Assembly: GCA_030680745.1 (NCBI GenBank)
Contig: JAUXUR010000022.1
Span: 1-37,462 of the forward strand
Direction of reading: 5' to 3'
Source of the DNA: Alphaproteobacteria bacterium
GTDB taxonomy: Bacteria > Pseudomonadota > Alphaproteobacteria > JAUXUR01
Length of the DNA: 37,462 nucleotides
Part shown: positions 24,351-33,464 of the stretch, one piece after another
Layout: each line of letters starts with the position of its first letter
Position numbering within the stretch: the first letter of the stretch is position 1
Made by a program: the position numbers and the translations under genes
The notes under the pieces: model-generated
What the model was told of the DNA's origin: nothing
What the model saw: the letters and a program-made list of their open reading frames with translations, nothing else
Databases searched by the model: none

Positions 24351-25083
24351 AATTCCAAAAAAATATTTCATCTTTTTTTTAATACTCCCGTTCTTTTTTT
24401 ATGGATCATTTTGTTTTGCGCAAGCTATAAATATTGATTTAGGTAAAGAGGGCACCTTAACGGGCCGCATCATTCAATTGATGGCATTGCTCGCTGTATT
24501 AAGCCTAGCGCCTGCTTTGCTTGTTATGGTGACCTCTTTCACACGTATTGTTGTTGTGTTGTCTTTATTGCGCAGTGCGCTTGGTGTACAGCAAACACCT
24601 CCCAATCCTGTTCTTATTTCACTCGCTTTATTTTTAACAGCTTTTATTATGGGACCCGTTTTTGAAGATGCTTACGAACAAGGCATCAAGCCCATGATGC
24701 AAGAACAAATCAATGAAATGCACGCTATCGAGCTTGCGGCGCAACCCTTTAAAAAATTTATGGCTAAAAATACACGTGAAGAAGATTTAGGATTATTTTT
24801 ATCACTTTCAAACACAGAAAAAACAACAAGTATTGAGGATTTATCCCTTAAAATAGTGATTCCAGCTTTTATGATTAGCGAGTTACGCCGGGCCTTTGAG
24901 ATAGGGTTTCTTATTTTTATCCCCTTTTTAATTATAGACATGGTGGTGTCATCCATTCTCATGTCTATGGGGATGATGATGTTACCTCCTATCACAATTT
25001 CATTGCCTTTTAAGATAATTTTCTTTGTACTAATAGATGGGTGGTATCTCATTGCGGGTAGTCTCATTAAATCCTATGGATAA
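24310..25083 (+). CDS. fliP: FliP, flagellar export gate protein
   Basis: 257 aa from the first ATG. FliP forms the core of the export gate with FliQ and FliR. Signal peptide (YFIFFLILPFFFYGSFCFAQA), then the family motifs LSLAPALLVMVTSFTRIVVVLSLLR, LGVQQTPPNPVLISLALFLT, FKKFMAKNTREEDL, IVIPAFMISELRRAFEIGF, FLIIDMVVSSILMSMGMMMLPP and ISLPFKIIFFVLIDGW. The protein is complete. In-frame ATGs at 24328 and 24340 give lengths closer to the usual ~245 aa and a tidier signal peptide; the exact start is open. FliQ, FliR and other flagellar genes are not in the window. Confidence 0.95.
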   Translation: MNIIKIMTHIMFRKIPKKYFIFFLILPFFFYGSFCFAQAINIDLGKEGTLTGRIIQLMALLAVLSLAPALLVMVTSFTRIVVVLSLLRSALGVQQTPPNPVLISLALFLTAFIMGPVFEDAYEQGIKPMMQEQINEMHAIELAAQPFKKFMAKNTREEDLGLFLSLSNTEKTTSIEDLSLKIVIPAFMISELRRAFEIGFLIFIPFLIIDMVVSSILMSMGMMMLPPITISLPFKIIFFVLIDGWYLIAGSLIKSYG

Positions 25084-25094
25084 AAGGAAACAAA

Positions 25095-26756
25095 ATGCAG
25101 CACAGGATTTTTAGCAGTTTAGGCATTGCGCTTTTACCAATTTTGTTTTTATCAGCACCATTTTTAATATATTTAAAATCCAATGGTGTTTCTTTTTGGG
25201 CAGATGGATTTCTACTAAGTTTAGGATTAAAACTATCAATCACTTATCTTATTTGCGCTCTTTTAATTTTTATAAGCGGTATATTTAAGGGGCTATTGAT
25301 CGCGTTAAGCCTTGTTTTTTTTATTGATTATCAAATAAAATTTGATGAATTATATGATCTATTAGGTGCTAAAAGCGACTTTTTTGATTCCAATCGTTTT
25401 TATTGGATCTATGCTCTTGTTTGCATAGTCATTTTTTTAGTCGCATTTTATGTCTTTGTAAAATTAAAAAATACACATTACAAAGCATTGCTTGTTATCT
25501 TTGGTGCAATTTTTGTCTTTGTTATTTTTATACCAAATTACAAACCATTAGAGCTTTTTAAAGATAATCTAAGCCCTATCAACGATAGACCCAAAACAGG
25601 CCATTTGCCACCTATTGTAACGATTATCATGAACAATCATGGTGCGTTGGATACAATGCCAGACACAATACCTCAGGTTAAAGAAGCTAAAGATCAAATC
25701 ATTAATTTTCATCAAAAACATGATTTAGTGCTTTTTTCTCATGGTTTATCGCAATATGCATCCTCGGATGATGCTGTTTCGAATCTTTTAAATTTTACGC
25801 AAGATTCGAAAAAACGTTCTTTTTTTGAAGGACAACGTAAATTTTTATCATTGAAGCAAAATAATTATTTTGGCTATCTCAATGATAAAGGATATGTCTT
25901 CAATGTATATCAGCATAAAGAAATAAATTTTTGTAATCCAAATCGTGGAAAAATAGGACGTTGTTTAACATATAATGAGGAATATCCGATTAATATGATG
26001 CATTATTTGCAAACGACTTCGGAGCGTCAAGATTTGCTTATTGATGAATTTTTAAGATCATCCTTTCTTATTAAAAATATAGGAAAATTCCTTAATGTTG
26101 AATTTGACCATTTGTTTCATTCAAAATTTTCTTTTGCCTATAATAAGAAACCTCTTAATTATCAATCCTTAAATCTCCTTAAAGAATTAAGCAAAGATCT
26201 TCTTGAAAAAGGCGATTCTCACGTTTATTTCGCGCATTTAAATTTGCCACAAGAGCCTTTTATGCTTAAAAAAGATTGTTCCATACGCCCTTATAGTGAA
26301 GGCTGGTATTTGACGAGAAAAGATCAAGACATTGTAAAATCAAATGAAATACTTCCTCAAAAAGCGATTTTTATGGCAGAACAAATGCAATGTGTATATA
26401 AAACGCTTGATGACATTCTAGAAAGCTGGAAAACCAAAGGCATTTATGATGATGTTACCTTGATCATTCAAGGGGATAAAGGTTTTGCCTTAAATAGCTT
26501 AAAATATCAATTAGAACTTGATCCAGCAAAAGCTTCTGCACGTGACCAAGATTTATATGCAACGCATTTTGCATATCACAAGGAACCTGCAAAATTTGGT
26601 ACAACGGATGCTGTTTATTTAGCCAGTGATATTTTTTCAGGCCTTACAAAACTACATCCTTTTACAGAAGAAAAAGAACCTAATGTCTTTGCAAAAAGTA
26701 AAGAACATCCCGAGATATTGCAAAAAAGACCGTATATGGGTAAGAAAACGCAATAA
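25095..26756 (+). CDS. Membrane sulfatase-like protein with altered active site
   Basis: 553 aa. Five probable N-terminal membrane segments (about 8-27, 44-61, 63-79, 104-123, 130-147) and a C-terminal domain of the alkaline-phosphatase/sulfatase fold, as in phosphoethanolamine or phosphoglycerol transferases (HVYFAHLNLPQEPF at 376-389, LLNF at 231-234). Positions expected to hold metal ligands are changed: the usual LDEH-type loop reads MNNHG (179-183) and the usual GDHG reads GDKG (460-463). It may be an inactive homologue or use different chemistry. RBS AAAGGAAA lies right after fliP (11-bp gap), so it is expressed with the flagellar genes. The stop codon overlaps palindrome copy F. Confidence 0.8.
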   Translation: MQHRIFSSLGIALLPILFLSAPFLIYLKSNGVSFWADGFLLSLGLKLSITYLICALLIFISGIFKGLLIALSLVFFIDYQIKFDELYDLLGAKSDFFDSNRFYWIYALVCIVIFLVAFYVFVKLKNTHYKALLVIFGAIFVFVIFIPNYKPLELFKDNLSPINDRPKTGHLPPIVTIIMNNHGALDTMPDTIPQVKEAKDQIINFHQKHDLVLFSHGLSQYASSDDAVSNLLNFTQDSKKRSFFEGQRKFLSLKQNNYFGYLNDKGYVFNVYQHKEINFCNPNRGKIGRCLTYNEEYPINMMHYLQTTSERQDLLIDEFLRSSFLIKNIGKFLNVEFDHLFHSKFSFAYNKKPLNYQSLNLLKELSKDLLEKGDSHVYFAHLNLPQEPFMLKKDCSIRPYSEGWYLTRKDQDIVKSNEILPQKAIFMAEQMQCVYKTLDDILESWKTKGIYDDVTLIIQGDKGFALNSLKYQLELDPAKASARDQDLYATHFAYHKEPAKFGTTDAVYLASDIFSGLTKLHPFTEEKEPNVFAKSKEHPEILQKRPYMGKKTQ

Positions 26757-26857
26757 ATGCTCAGATTATGGACAAATTCGTCGTCAGGTCTGTGCCTTCC
26801 AATAATTCCATGATGGTTCTCGCCCTTTCTAGGCTTTGCCTCATAATTTGAGTATTT
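26755..26857 (+). repeat. Stop-codon-associated palindrome, copy F
   Basis: About 103 bp. Arms AAATGCTCAGATTATG and, reversed, AAATACTCAAATTATG. It overlaps the TAA of the sulfatase-like gene and reads in its sense. The centre is shorter and more diverged than in other copies (CCTTCCAATAATTCCATGAT). Confidence 0.88.
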
Positions 26858-26943
26858 ATGACTTAATAATCATGACGCAGGTTGCTGAACAAAATCTTTA
26901 TGTTCTATTTTTCTTGCATTCAACTTCATTATAAGGCATATTC

Positions 26944-27040
26944 TGATGGGTTGGTAATGGGCGTTTTGCTCGTGAACCCGGTCAGATCCGGAAGGAAGCA
27001 GCCGCAACGAAATCAAAGCGGGTCGTTGCCAACTCATTTC
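26944..27040 (+). ncRNA. ffs: Signal recognition particle 4.5S RNA
   Basis: The apical loop carries the invariant SRP core GGTCAGATCCGGAAGGAAGC (26980-26999). Flanks pair into one long hairpin: TGGGTTGGTAA on the 5' side with TTGCCAACTCA on the 3' side, allowing G-U. This is the short bacterial type that binds Ffh. Position just upstream of dnaX is common in alphaproteobacteria. Ends are estimated from the pairing. Confidence 0.93.
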
Positions 27041-27101
27041 ATAGAAATATCCGCACAAAATTTGGCGATAAATTTATCCATAGAATGGGTGTGTACGCAA
27101 A

Positions 27102-28700
27102 GTGTCAATAGCCTATCGTGTTTTAGCCCGACAATATCGCCCCAAAATCCTATCTGAACTTATTGGTCAAGATGTTCTTGTTCGTATTTTAACCAATGCG
27201 TTCACCGCCAATCGTATTCCGCATGCTATCATGATGTCAGGCACCAGAGGTGTAGGTAAAACAACGACGGCGCGGCTTTTAGCACGTGCTTTAAATTGTG
27301 TAGGTGCTGATGGTAAAGGTGAACCAACGCTTAATCCTTGCAATGTATGTGATGCCTGCCAAAAATTATTAAACGGCAATCACATTGATGTCCTTGAAAT
27401 GGATGCGGCAAGTAGAACAGGCGTTGATGATATTCGTGATATTATTGAAGGGGTAAAATATAAACCCGTTTCATCACGTTATAAAATCTACATTATCGAT
27501 GAAGTCCATATGTTGTCCAAAAGTGCATTTAATGCCTTGTTGAAAACATTGGAAGAGCCGCCACCTCATGCTAAATTTATTTTTGCAACAACCGAAATAA
27601 GACGCGTACCTATCACCATCCTATCGCGTTGCATGCGCTTTGATTTGCGTATGGTTGATGCAATCACTTTATCTGCTTATTTGCAAAAAATTGCTTTTCA
27701 AGAAAATATCCAATTGGACGATAAAACTGCCTTATTGTTAGCACAAGCGGCGCAAGGTTCTGTGCGCGATGGATTATCACTTTTGGATCAGGCCATCGTT
27801 TATGCGCAAGATGCTATTAGCTTTGATCAAGTCAAACAAATGCTTGGGCTTTTAGATCGATCCCTTTTGTATAAATTACTTGCAGCAATTTTTGAAGGCA
27901 ATCCTCAAGAAGCGCTTCTGTTGTCACAAAAAGCTTATCAAGAAGGCGCCGATCCGCTTCATATTTTGCATGATTTGCAAGCGATTTTGTACATTTTAAG
28001 TAGAGCGCTTATTGATCCAACTTATTTACAAAGTCCTAATGTTTTAGAATTTGACCGTGTGAATGGTCTTGAGTTATTGCCTAATATTGATATGCCGATT
28101 TTAATACGCGCATGGCAGATGACACAAAAAGGCATTGAAGAGCTTGCTTATGCTTTTGATGCATATCAATCTTTAGAGCTTATTCTCATTCGTTTGACCT
28201 ATGTCGCAGATCTGCCGACGCCTAATGAATTAGTGCAAATGATGCAATCAATACCTGACGGATCGAGTACTGATTCAGTGCAGCCTGTAGACAATAAGCT
28301 AAAACAAAATAGCCCACAAACGGCACAACCTGAGACTTTTCAAGAAATTGTGACTTTGTGTCACGAACAACGCGAAATGATTTTAGCAATGCAATTAAGC
28401 GATCAAATCATACCCATTGAAAGTTCATTTGGGTTTTTGAAAATATCGCTGAAAGACACAGCGCCAAAAGATTTAACGATTAAATTGCAAAATTTTTTAG
28501 CTGAAAAAACAGGGACGCAATGGCAGATTGATATTGTTGCAGGACAATCTGGTAAGACTATTTATGAATTAGATCAACGTCGTAAAGAAAAAGAACTCAA
28601 CGACATTAAAGCGATCCCAATAATCGCTAAAACCCTTGAAATTTTTAAAGATGCCACCATTAGTAAGATAGAAACGATCGACGAACAGAAGGATATATAA
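27102..28700 (+). CDS. dnaX: DNA polymerase III subunit tau/gamma
   Basis: 532 aa clamp-loader ATPase. Walker A GTRGVGKTT at 47-55, zinc ligands C66, C80, C83 and C86, Walker B DEVH at 133-136, LEEPPPHAKFIFATTE, and sensor SRC at 175-177. The C-terminal ~180 residues are the tau-specific part that binds polymerase. The start is GTG with no clear RBS; the next frame-compatible starts are inside the conserved N-terminus, so the GTG is kept. No obvious A-run frameshift signal was identified for making gamma. First gene of dnaX-ybaB-recR. Confidence 0.96.
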   Translation: MSIAYRVLARQYRPKILSELIGQDVLVRILTNAFTANRIPHAIMMSGTRGVGKTTTARLLARALNCVGADGKGEPTLNPCNVCDACQKLLNGNHIDVLEMDAASRTGVDDIRDIIEGVKYKPVSSRYKIYIIDEVHMLSKSAFNALLKTLEEPPPHAKFIFATTEIRRVPITILSRCMRFDLRMVDAITLSAYLQKIAFQENIQLDDKTALLLAQAAQGSVRDGLSLLDQAIVYAQDAISFDQVKQMLGLLDRSLLYKLLAAIFEGNPQEALLLSQKAYQEGADPLHILHDLQAILYILSRALIDPTYLQSPNVLEFDRVNGLELLPNIDMPILIRAWQMTQKGIEELAYAFDAYQSLELILIRLTYVADLPTPNELVQMMQSIPDGSSTDSVQPVDNKLKQNSPQTAQPETFQEIVTLCHEQREMILAMQLSDQIIPIESSFGFLKISLKDTAPKDLTIKLQNFLAEKTGTQWQIDIVAGQSGKTIYELDQRRKEKELNDIKAIPIIAKTLEIFKDATISKIETIDEQKDI

Positions 28701-29015
28701 ATGTTTAAAGATATGAATAAAATGATGCAGCAAGCCCAAAAACTACAAGAAAAAATGGCTGAAATGCAAGCAAAAATGCAAGACATTGAATCAGAAGGCA
28801 GTGCTGGCGGTGGGCTTGTTAAATGCACTCTCAATGGTAAAGGTGAAGCAAAATCTGTTACTATTGATCCATCTTTGCTTAAAGAAGATGAAAAAGAAGT
28901 GCTGGAAGATTTAATCGTCGCAGCCATGAATGATGCAAAAATTAAAGTGGATCAAAAGAGTCAAGATGAAATGCAAAAAGTTACAGGTGGTTTAAACCTA
29001 CCTTTTAACATTTAA
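28701..29015 (+). CDS. YbaB/EbfC nucleoid-associated protein
   Basis: 104 aa. Family motifs: MNKMMQQAQKLQEKMAEMQAKM at the N-terminus, VKCTLNGKGEAKSVTIDPSLL in the middle, and DLIVAAMNDAK. Binds DNA as a dimer. Its ATG follows the dnaX stop directly, with AAGGA inside the dnaX end, and recR follows 17 bp later: the standard dnaX-ybaB-recR operon. Confidence 0.95.
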   Translation: MFKDMNKMMQQAQKLQEKMAEMQAKMQDIESEGSAGGGLVKCTLNGKGEAKSVTIDPSLLKEDEKEVLEDLIVAAMNDAKIKVDQKSQDEMQKVTGGLNLPFNI

Positions 29016-29032
29016 TCAAGGTTCCATTATAA

Positions 29033-29626
29033 ATGCACGGCCAAAATATTGGTCAACTTATTGATTTGTTTGCACGTTTGCCAGGTCTTGGCCCAAGATC
29101 TGCGCGTCGTTTGGTCTTGCATTTAATTAAAAAACGCGAATCCCATCTTGTTCCCTTGGCAAAAACCCTTCAAAAAGCCATTGAAAGCATCAAACATTGT
29201 AATATTTGCGGCAATTTAGACGGATGCGACCCTTGTCAAATATGCGTGAATCCTAATCGCGATCGTCATGTTTTATGCGTGGTCGAAGATGTCACAGATC
29301 TTTGGGCAATCGAACGCAGTGGCGCTTATTTAGGGTTGTATCATGTATTAGGTGGCGCCTTATCAGCGCTTGACGGTATCGGCCCCAGTGATTTATCGAT
29401 CCCTGCCCTTTTAAAGCGTGTTCAAGGCATCGAGATTCAAGAGATATTATTAGCAACGAATGCGACGATGGAGGGACAAACGACGTCTCATTACATCGCC
29501 GAATGCCTGAAAGAGAGCAAGCCTATTTCGAGACTTGCTTTTGGTATTCCCATGGGCAGTGAGCTTGATTATCTCGACGAGGGCACATTGGCGGCTGCTA
29601 TCAGGACGCGTCAAAAAGCGGCTTGA
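29033..29626 (+). CDS. recR: Recombination protein RecR
   Basis: 197 aa. Acts with RecF and RecO to load RecA on gapped DNA. Helix-hairpin-helix (LPGLGPRSARRLVLHL), C4 zinc finger C56/C59/C68/C71, and Toprim domain starting VLCVVEDVTDLWAIE with ATNATMEGQTTSHYIAE and FGIPMGSELDYLDEGTL. Full length. A hairpin repeat of the kind also seen at 36.9 kb follows the stop codon. Confidence 0.96.
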   Translation: MHGQNIGQLIDLFARLPGLGPRSARRLVLHLIKKRESHLVPLAKTLQKAIESIKHCNICGNLDGCDPCQICVNPNRDRHVLCVVEDVTDLWAIERSGAYLGLYHVLGGALSALDGIGPSDLSIPALLKRVQGIEIQEILLATNATMEGQTTSHYIAECLKESKPISRLAFGIPMGSELDYLDEGTLAAAIRTRQKAA

Positions 29627-29644
29627 GATGCTTTTTATGGTACT

Positions 29645-29696
29645 TGTCATTTCTTTTAAGTCCGCCTCTCAGGTGGTGGACAAGTCGCAATGACAA
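29645..29696. repeat. Short palindromic repeat after recR
   Basis: TTGTCATT and AATGACAA bound an imperfect hairpin with GTCCGCC and GGTGGAC arms inside. A reversed relative lies at 36919-36973 (CCACC..AGAGGCGGACTTAAAAG..AATGACAA). It could serve as the transcript end of the dnaX operon. Confidence 0.75.
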
Positions 29697-29792
29697 CCTT
29701 TTATTTGTTTTTCAAAACATTATATTGCAAAATCTAGTTTTCTTTGTAAAATGTCAGCAAATCTTAAGATTAACAAAATATAAAGGCTGGAA

Positions 29793-32117
29793 ATGTCATC
29801 TTTCATCGTTAATAAGCTCAAAAAAATATGCATGATCATCGCCTTATGTTTTCCATTACAACTATGCGCTAACGATGATGAAAAAATAGAGTCTTTAAAG
29901 CAAAAATTTTTAAACCACATTAAAGTAATTGATCAAACAGATAGTGAAATACAAAAAGAAATAGAAATTGAAAATTTTCTTTGTTTTCTTTTAGATAAAA
30001 AAAATGAAAAACATCCTTTTTTCAACGTAACAATTTCAAAAAATTATCCAATTCCAATTGAATTGTTTAATGATTTTTCACAAGAAAAACTTAAGAAATT
30101 ATTTAATACAATAAATCAAGATCATGAAAGTTATTCGTATTTTTTTAATAAATTTTTGTATTTTAAATTTTTATATGATCCGAATACTGAAATTGAACTT
30201 CTTAAAAAAATTATTGATAAGATGACTTACGGTAGTTCATATGAATTTATTTCTCTCGAAGAAGGTCTTGAATTTTTTGAAAACATACGAAAAATTTATT
30301 TAAAACATAATGAATTATATGAAAAATGTCTTAATTTGCTTAATAGATTGCTTTATTCCGCAAATGTCATGTTAAAAACGCAACTATTTTCTAAAATTGA
30401 ACAAAATTTAGTTGAAGATACGAAAATCATGCCCCAAGATTCGGTTACATTTGATCAATTAAAAAACATATTTTTACTTTGTAATCAAACGCTTACAGAA
30501 CCAATGCGCGATTATTTTATAGGTCAAAAAGATTTATTTATTGAATACTTAAGTTATAAAAATAATGAATTTCAAATATATGGTGAAGAATTTGAAGAAC
30601 TTAAATTCACCCTTTATAATGAAGCTCTTTTAGACGAAGATTCCTCTTTTTCAACTTTTCAAAAAACACTCAATTATTTTCTTTCAGCATTACCAAATTT
30701 TTCATCTGAAAAACAATCCATTGTTTTTAACAACGCTTTAAAAGTTTTTAATGATTCATCTGATGTTGTACGACGAATATTGAGCATAGATATCTTAATG
30801 AATTTTAATATCCCTCTGAATAGCATTACTCAAATAAAAAATAAAACGTACTCTATATCCCAACTTCTTTTAAATAATGAGACATATCTAGAAGAAACAA
30901 AACTTGTATGTATAAATACACTTACTGAAATTATAAAAAAATATGGTCTTCCAAACGAATTAGATGATTTTTTGGAACATATACGCATAAGCACTTTGCC
31001 AACAATTAAAATGTTTTCACTTTACAATATATTGTGCCGAACAAAAATTAATGATATTGAAAAATTACAAAAACTTTTAAACGAAGTGCTTTCAACGCAT
31101 CTGATTGATATTAATAATGATTTTATCAAACGCAAAATATATTTTCTTTACACCTATTATCCATATGCGTCCATCCATGAAAAAACGAAAATCATCAATG
31201 CAAGTCATGAACTTCTCAAAAAATACAAAAAATTGATTCATAATATAGAGGTAGAGTATCAGCCCAAAGATGAATGGTCTTGCAAATATATTTATAATGT
31301 ACAAAGCTTTACTGAATATTCTTTTGATGGACAAAACCTTGATTTTAGTTTTAATTTAAACAAAGAATTTCCATCTTGTGTTGAATTTAGTCACCCTTAC
31401 GCGCGCCGTACATCCAAGTATATTTCTTTTGATTTTTCTAAAATGACCGGCGTAGAACGGATAGAATTTTTAGAAATTTTTGTAGGATTAGCGTCTATCG
31501 ATGATGTTGATCCTAATTTTATGAGCTCTGTCATTGTATTATTATGGGGTTATTTAAAAGATTTTTATAAAGATGATCTCGATCTAAATACAAATGACGC
31601 CTTTAAATATGATGTTGAAAATTATCTTTGTCCCCTTATACATGCTATCTTTAAAAACTCAGATTTTTTCTGTAAATATCCCACCTATTTAGATAAACTT
31701 ATTGACCTTTATACTCATTTTGAATTTGATCATTCAAAAATGAATGTGGAAACTATGTTAAATAATCTACAGAAAATATGTTTTAGTAGAAAATATCATC
31801 TTGTGAATGAACTAGGACTGTTTTTGAAAATTGTAAAAATGATAGAAGACAAAGAAACATATAAAAACTTAATCATTAAAAAATCTGAAGAATTATGTAA
31901 AAACAGAAAAATAAACGGATTAGACTATTCAATTTTATTTAAACTTTCAGAACATTTTCATAAAATTGGATTTAAAGAAGAAGCGACTTCTTTTTTAAGC
32001 AACATTTGGGATCAAATTGATTTAGAACGATTAAAACAAGATATAGAATGGATTGATTTAAATTCTTTACCTTTTTTGCGTGAATTTTTAAAAGAAAAAG
32101 GCATAAAACGTTTTTAA
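29793..32117 (+). CDS. Large exported protein of unknown function
   Basis: 774 aa, no family recognised. Signal peptide 1-26 (KLKKICMIIALCFPLQLCA). The remainder is AT-driven in composition (Lys, Asn, Asp, Phe, Ile, Tyr), mostly helical by appearance, with no membrane segment, no repeats obvious to the eye and no catalytic motif. RBS AAAGG about 6 nt upstream. The leader closely resembles that of the next gene (MSxFI...LKKxC...FPLxLxA), both in protein and DNA. A secreted effector or structural protein is possible. Confidence 0.75.
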   Translation: MSSFIVNKLKKICMIIALCFPLQLCANDDEKIESLKQKFLNHIKVIDQTDSEIQKEIEIENFLCFLLDKKNEKHPFFNVTISKNYPIPIELFNDFSQEKLKKLFNTINQDHESYSYFFNKFLYFKFLYDPNTEIELLKKIIDKMTYGSSYEFISLEEGLEFFENIRKIYLKHNELYEKCLNLLNRLLYSANVMLKTQLFSKIEQNLVEDTKIMPQDSVTFDQLKNIFLLCNQTLTEPMRDYFIGQKDLFIEYLSYKNNEFQIYGEEFEELKFTLYNEALLDEDSSFSTFQKTLNYFLSALPNFSSEKQSIVFNNALKVFNDSSDVVRRILSIDILMNFNIPLNSITQIKNKTYSISQLLLNNETYLEETKLVCINTLTEIIKKYGLPNELDDFLEHIRISTLPTIKMFSLYNILCRTKINDIEKLQKLLNEVLSTHLIDINNDFIKRKIYFLYTYYPYASIHEKTKIINASHELLKKYKKLIHNIEVEYQPKDEWSCKYIYNVQSFTEYSFDGQNLDFSFNLNKEFPSCVEFSHPYARRTSKYISFDFSKMTGVERIEFLEIFVGLASIDDVDPNFMSSVIVLLWGYLKDFYKDDLDLNTNDAFKYDVENYLCPLIHAIFKNSDFFCKYPTYLDKLIDLYTHFEFDHSKMNVETMLNNLQKICFSRKYHLVNELGLFLKIVKMIEDKETYKNLIIKKSEELCKNRKINGLDYSILFKLSEHFHKIGFKEEATSFLSNIWDQIDLERLKQDIEWIDLNSLPFLREFLKEKGIKRF

Positions 32118-32257
32118 TGGTAGGTTAAGTATTTCGACATACGGAAGACATCTTACAACCAATTCAGCATGTAATATGCAATTTGTGCGTTATTATATCC
32201 ACATTTTGAAAGAACTCACCTTCATGCTATCATATACAAAAATTAAGGAGCAGTGAA

Positions 32258-33364
32258 ATGTCAGTCTTTATATCGAAAAATCTCAAAAAATTATGTACTC
32301 TTGCAATATTGCTTTTTCCTTTATCACTGTATGCCGCGAGTGAAAAAGAAAAGCTTGTAGATGAATTTATTATGGAATCGCATGGTGCATTGACACCAGA
32401 AGCATTTGAAGGATTGCTTAAATCAATGCCTAATCCGTTTCAAGATCAGTTTGCAGAAGAACAAGAAAAATTCAATAAAATTTATGAAAAGCATTCACCA
32501 AGGCTTGCACAAGCAATGCAAAAAAATCAATTGGCAATGATGCAGAAAGTCTTGAAGCCAGTTTATCTAGCCAATTATTCCGAAGAAGAGTTGAAAGGGA
32601 TACTCGCGCTAAATAAAGCACCTGTGAATGAAAAAATGAAAAAAATCTCGCCTGAACTTATGGGCGCGAGTGGTCAAATTACCCAGAAATTCATGCAAAT
32701 GTTTATGGGTGTTGGACTTGTTAAAACAATGCGTTTAAGTTTAGCTGAAGCACGTCAAAAAGGGTTAAATAAAGATCTTCTTGATAAGGCTGATGCTATT
32801 TTAAAAGAAAATGATATTAATGTTGAGGAAGCTGTTAAAGGATTTAACACTACAACAAAAACGACTTCAGTCTCCAGTGATAATTCACCAAAACAGAAAC
32901 TTATCGACCAATTATTGGGATTGCAACTTTCAGAGCAACTAAAACCTATTTTTGGGATGATGAAAGCAGCCATCCCTAATAAATTTGAAGCTTTTTTTGG
33001 TGCTGATCAAGCAAAATTTAATGAGATTTTTGAAAAAAATCGTGATCAAATTGTTAATGAATTTTCAAAAAGTTTCATGGATAAAATGAAAGAAATCACA
33101 GAAGCTTTGTATATAAAGCATTTTAACGAACAAGAATTAGGCGAACTTTTAAAAATTCAAAATGATCCACTTACTAAAAAACAAATGGATGTGGCCATGA
33201 AACTCGCACAAATGGGACCTGAATTTGCAAAAACACAACAAGAAATGCAAAACCAACCCATTGTTGATATCTATATCGAAATGTTGGAAGAAGCAAAAAA
33301 ACAAGGCCTTAAATCACCTAAAATTGATGAAATGATTAATAGCATGAAGACAGCTGAAAAATAA
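32258..33364 (+). CDS. Exported protein with two DUF2059-like domains
   Basis: 368 aa. Signal peptide 1-26 (NLKKLCTLAILLFPLSLYAA). Two similar halves, about 28-175 and 206-355, each with the DUF2059 pattern of a helix, then (V/A)LYxxxxxEEELxxLLxxxxxPxxxK: LKPVYLANYSEEELKGILAL in the first and LYIKHFNEQELGELLKIQND in the second. DUF2059 is a helical periplasmic domain without a defined function. The duplication is internal. RBS AAGGAG 9 nt before ATG. Followed by a strong terminator. Confidence 0.75.
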   Translation: MSVFISKNLKKLCTLAILLFPLSLYAASEKEKLVDEFIMESHGALTPEAFEGLLKSMPNPFQDQFAEEQEKFNKIYEKHSPRLAQAMQKNQLAMMQKVLKPVYLANYSEEELKGILALNKAPVNEKMKKISPELMGASGQITQKFMQMFMGVGLVKTMRLSLAEARQKGLNKDLLDKADAILKENDINVEEAVKGFNTTTKTTSVSSDNSPKQKLIDQLLGLQLSEQLKPIFGMMKAAIPNKFEAFFGADQAKFNEIFEKNRDQIVNEFSKSFMDKMKEITEALYIKHFNEQELGELLKIQNDPLTKKQMDVAMKLAQMGPEFAKTQQEMQNQPIVDIYIEMLEEAKKQGLKSPKIDEMINSMKTAEK

Positions 33365-33386
33365 GCCATCTTATTTGAGCTATTTT

Positions 33387-33416
33387 AAGGGAGGTTTTTG
33401 TACCTCCCTTTTTTAT
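33387..33416 (+). terminator. Rho-independent terminator after the DUF2059-like gene
   Basis: Stem AAGGGAGGT/ACCTCCCTT with a 6-nt loop, then a T-run (TTTTTTATTTTT). 22 nt after the stop codon. Confidence 0.92.
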
Positions 33417-33464
33417 TTTTCACACTATGTTATGCTTATATAATGCGTTGATTAAATCTTATAT

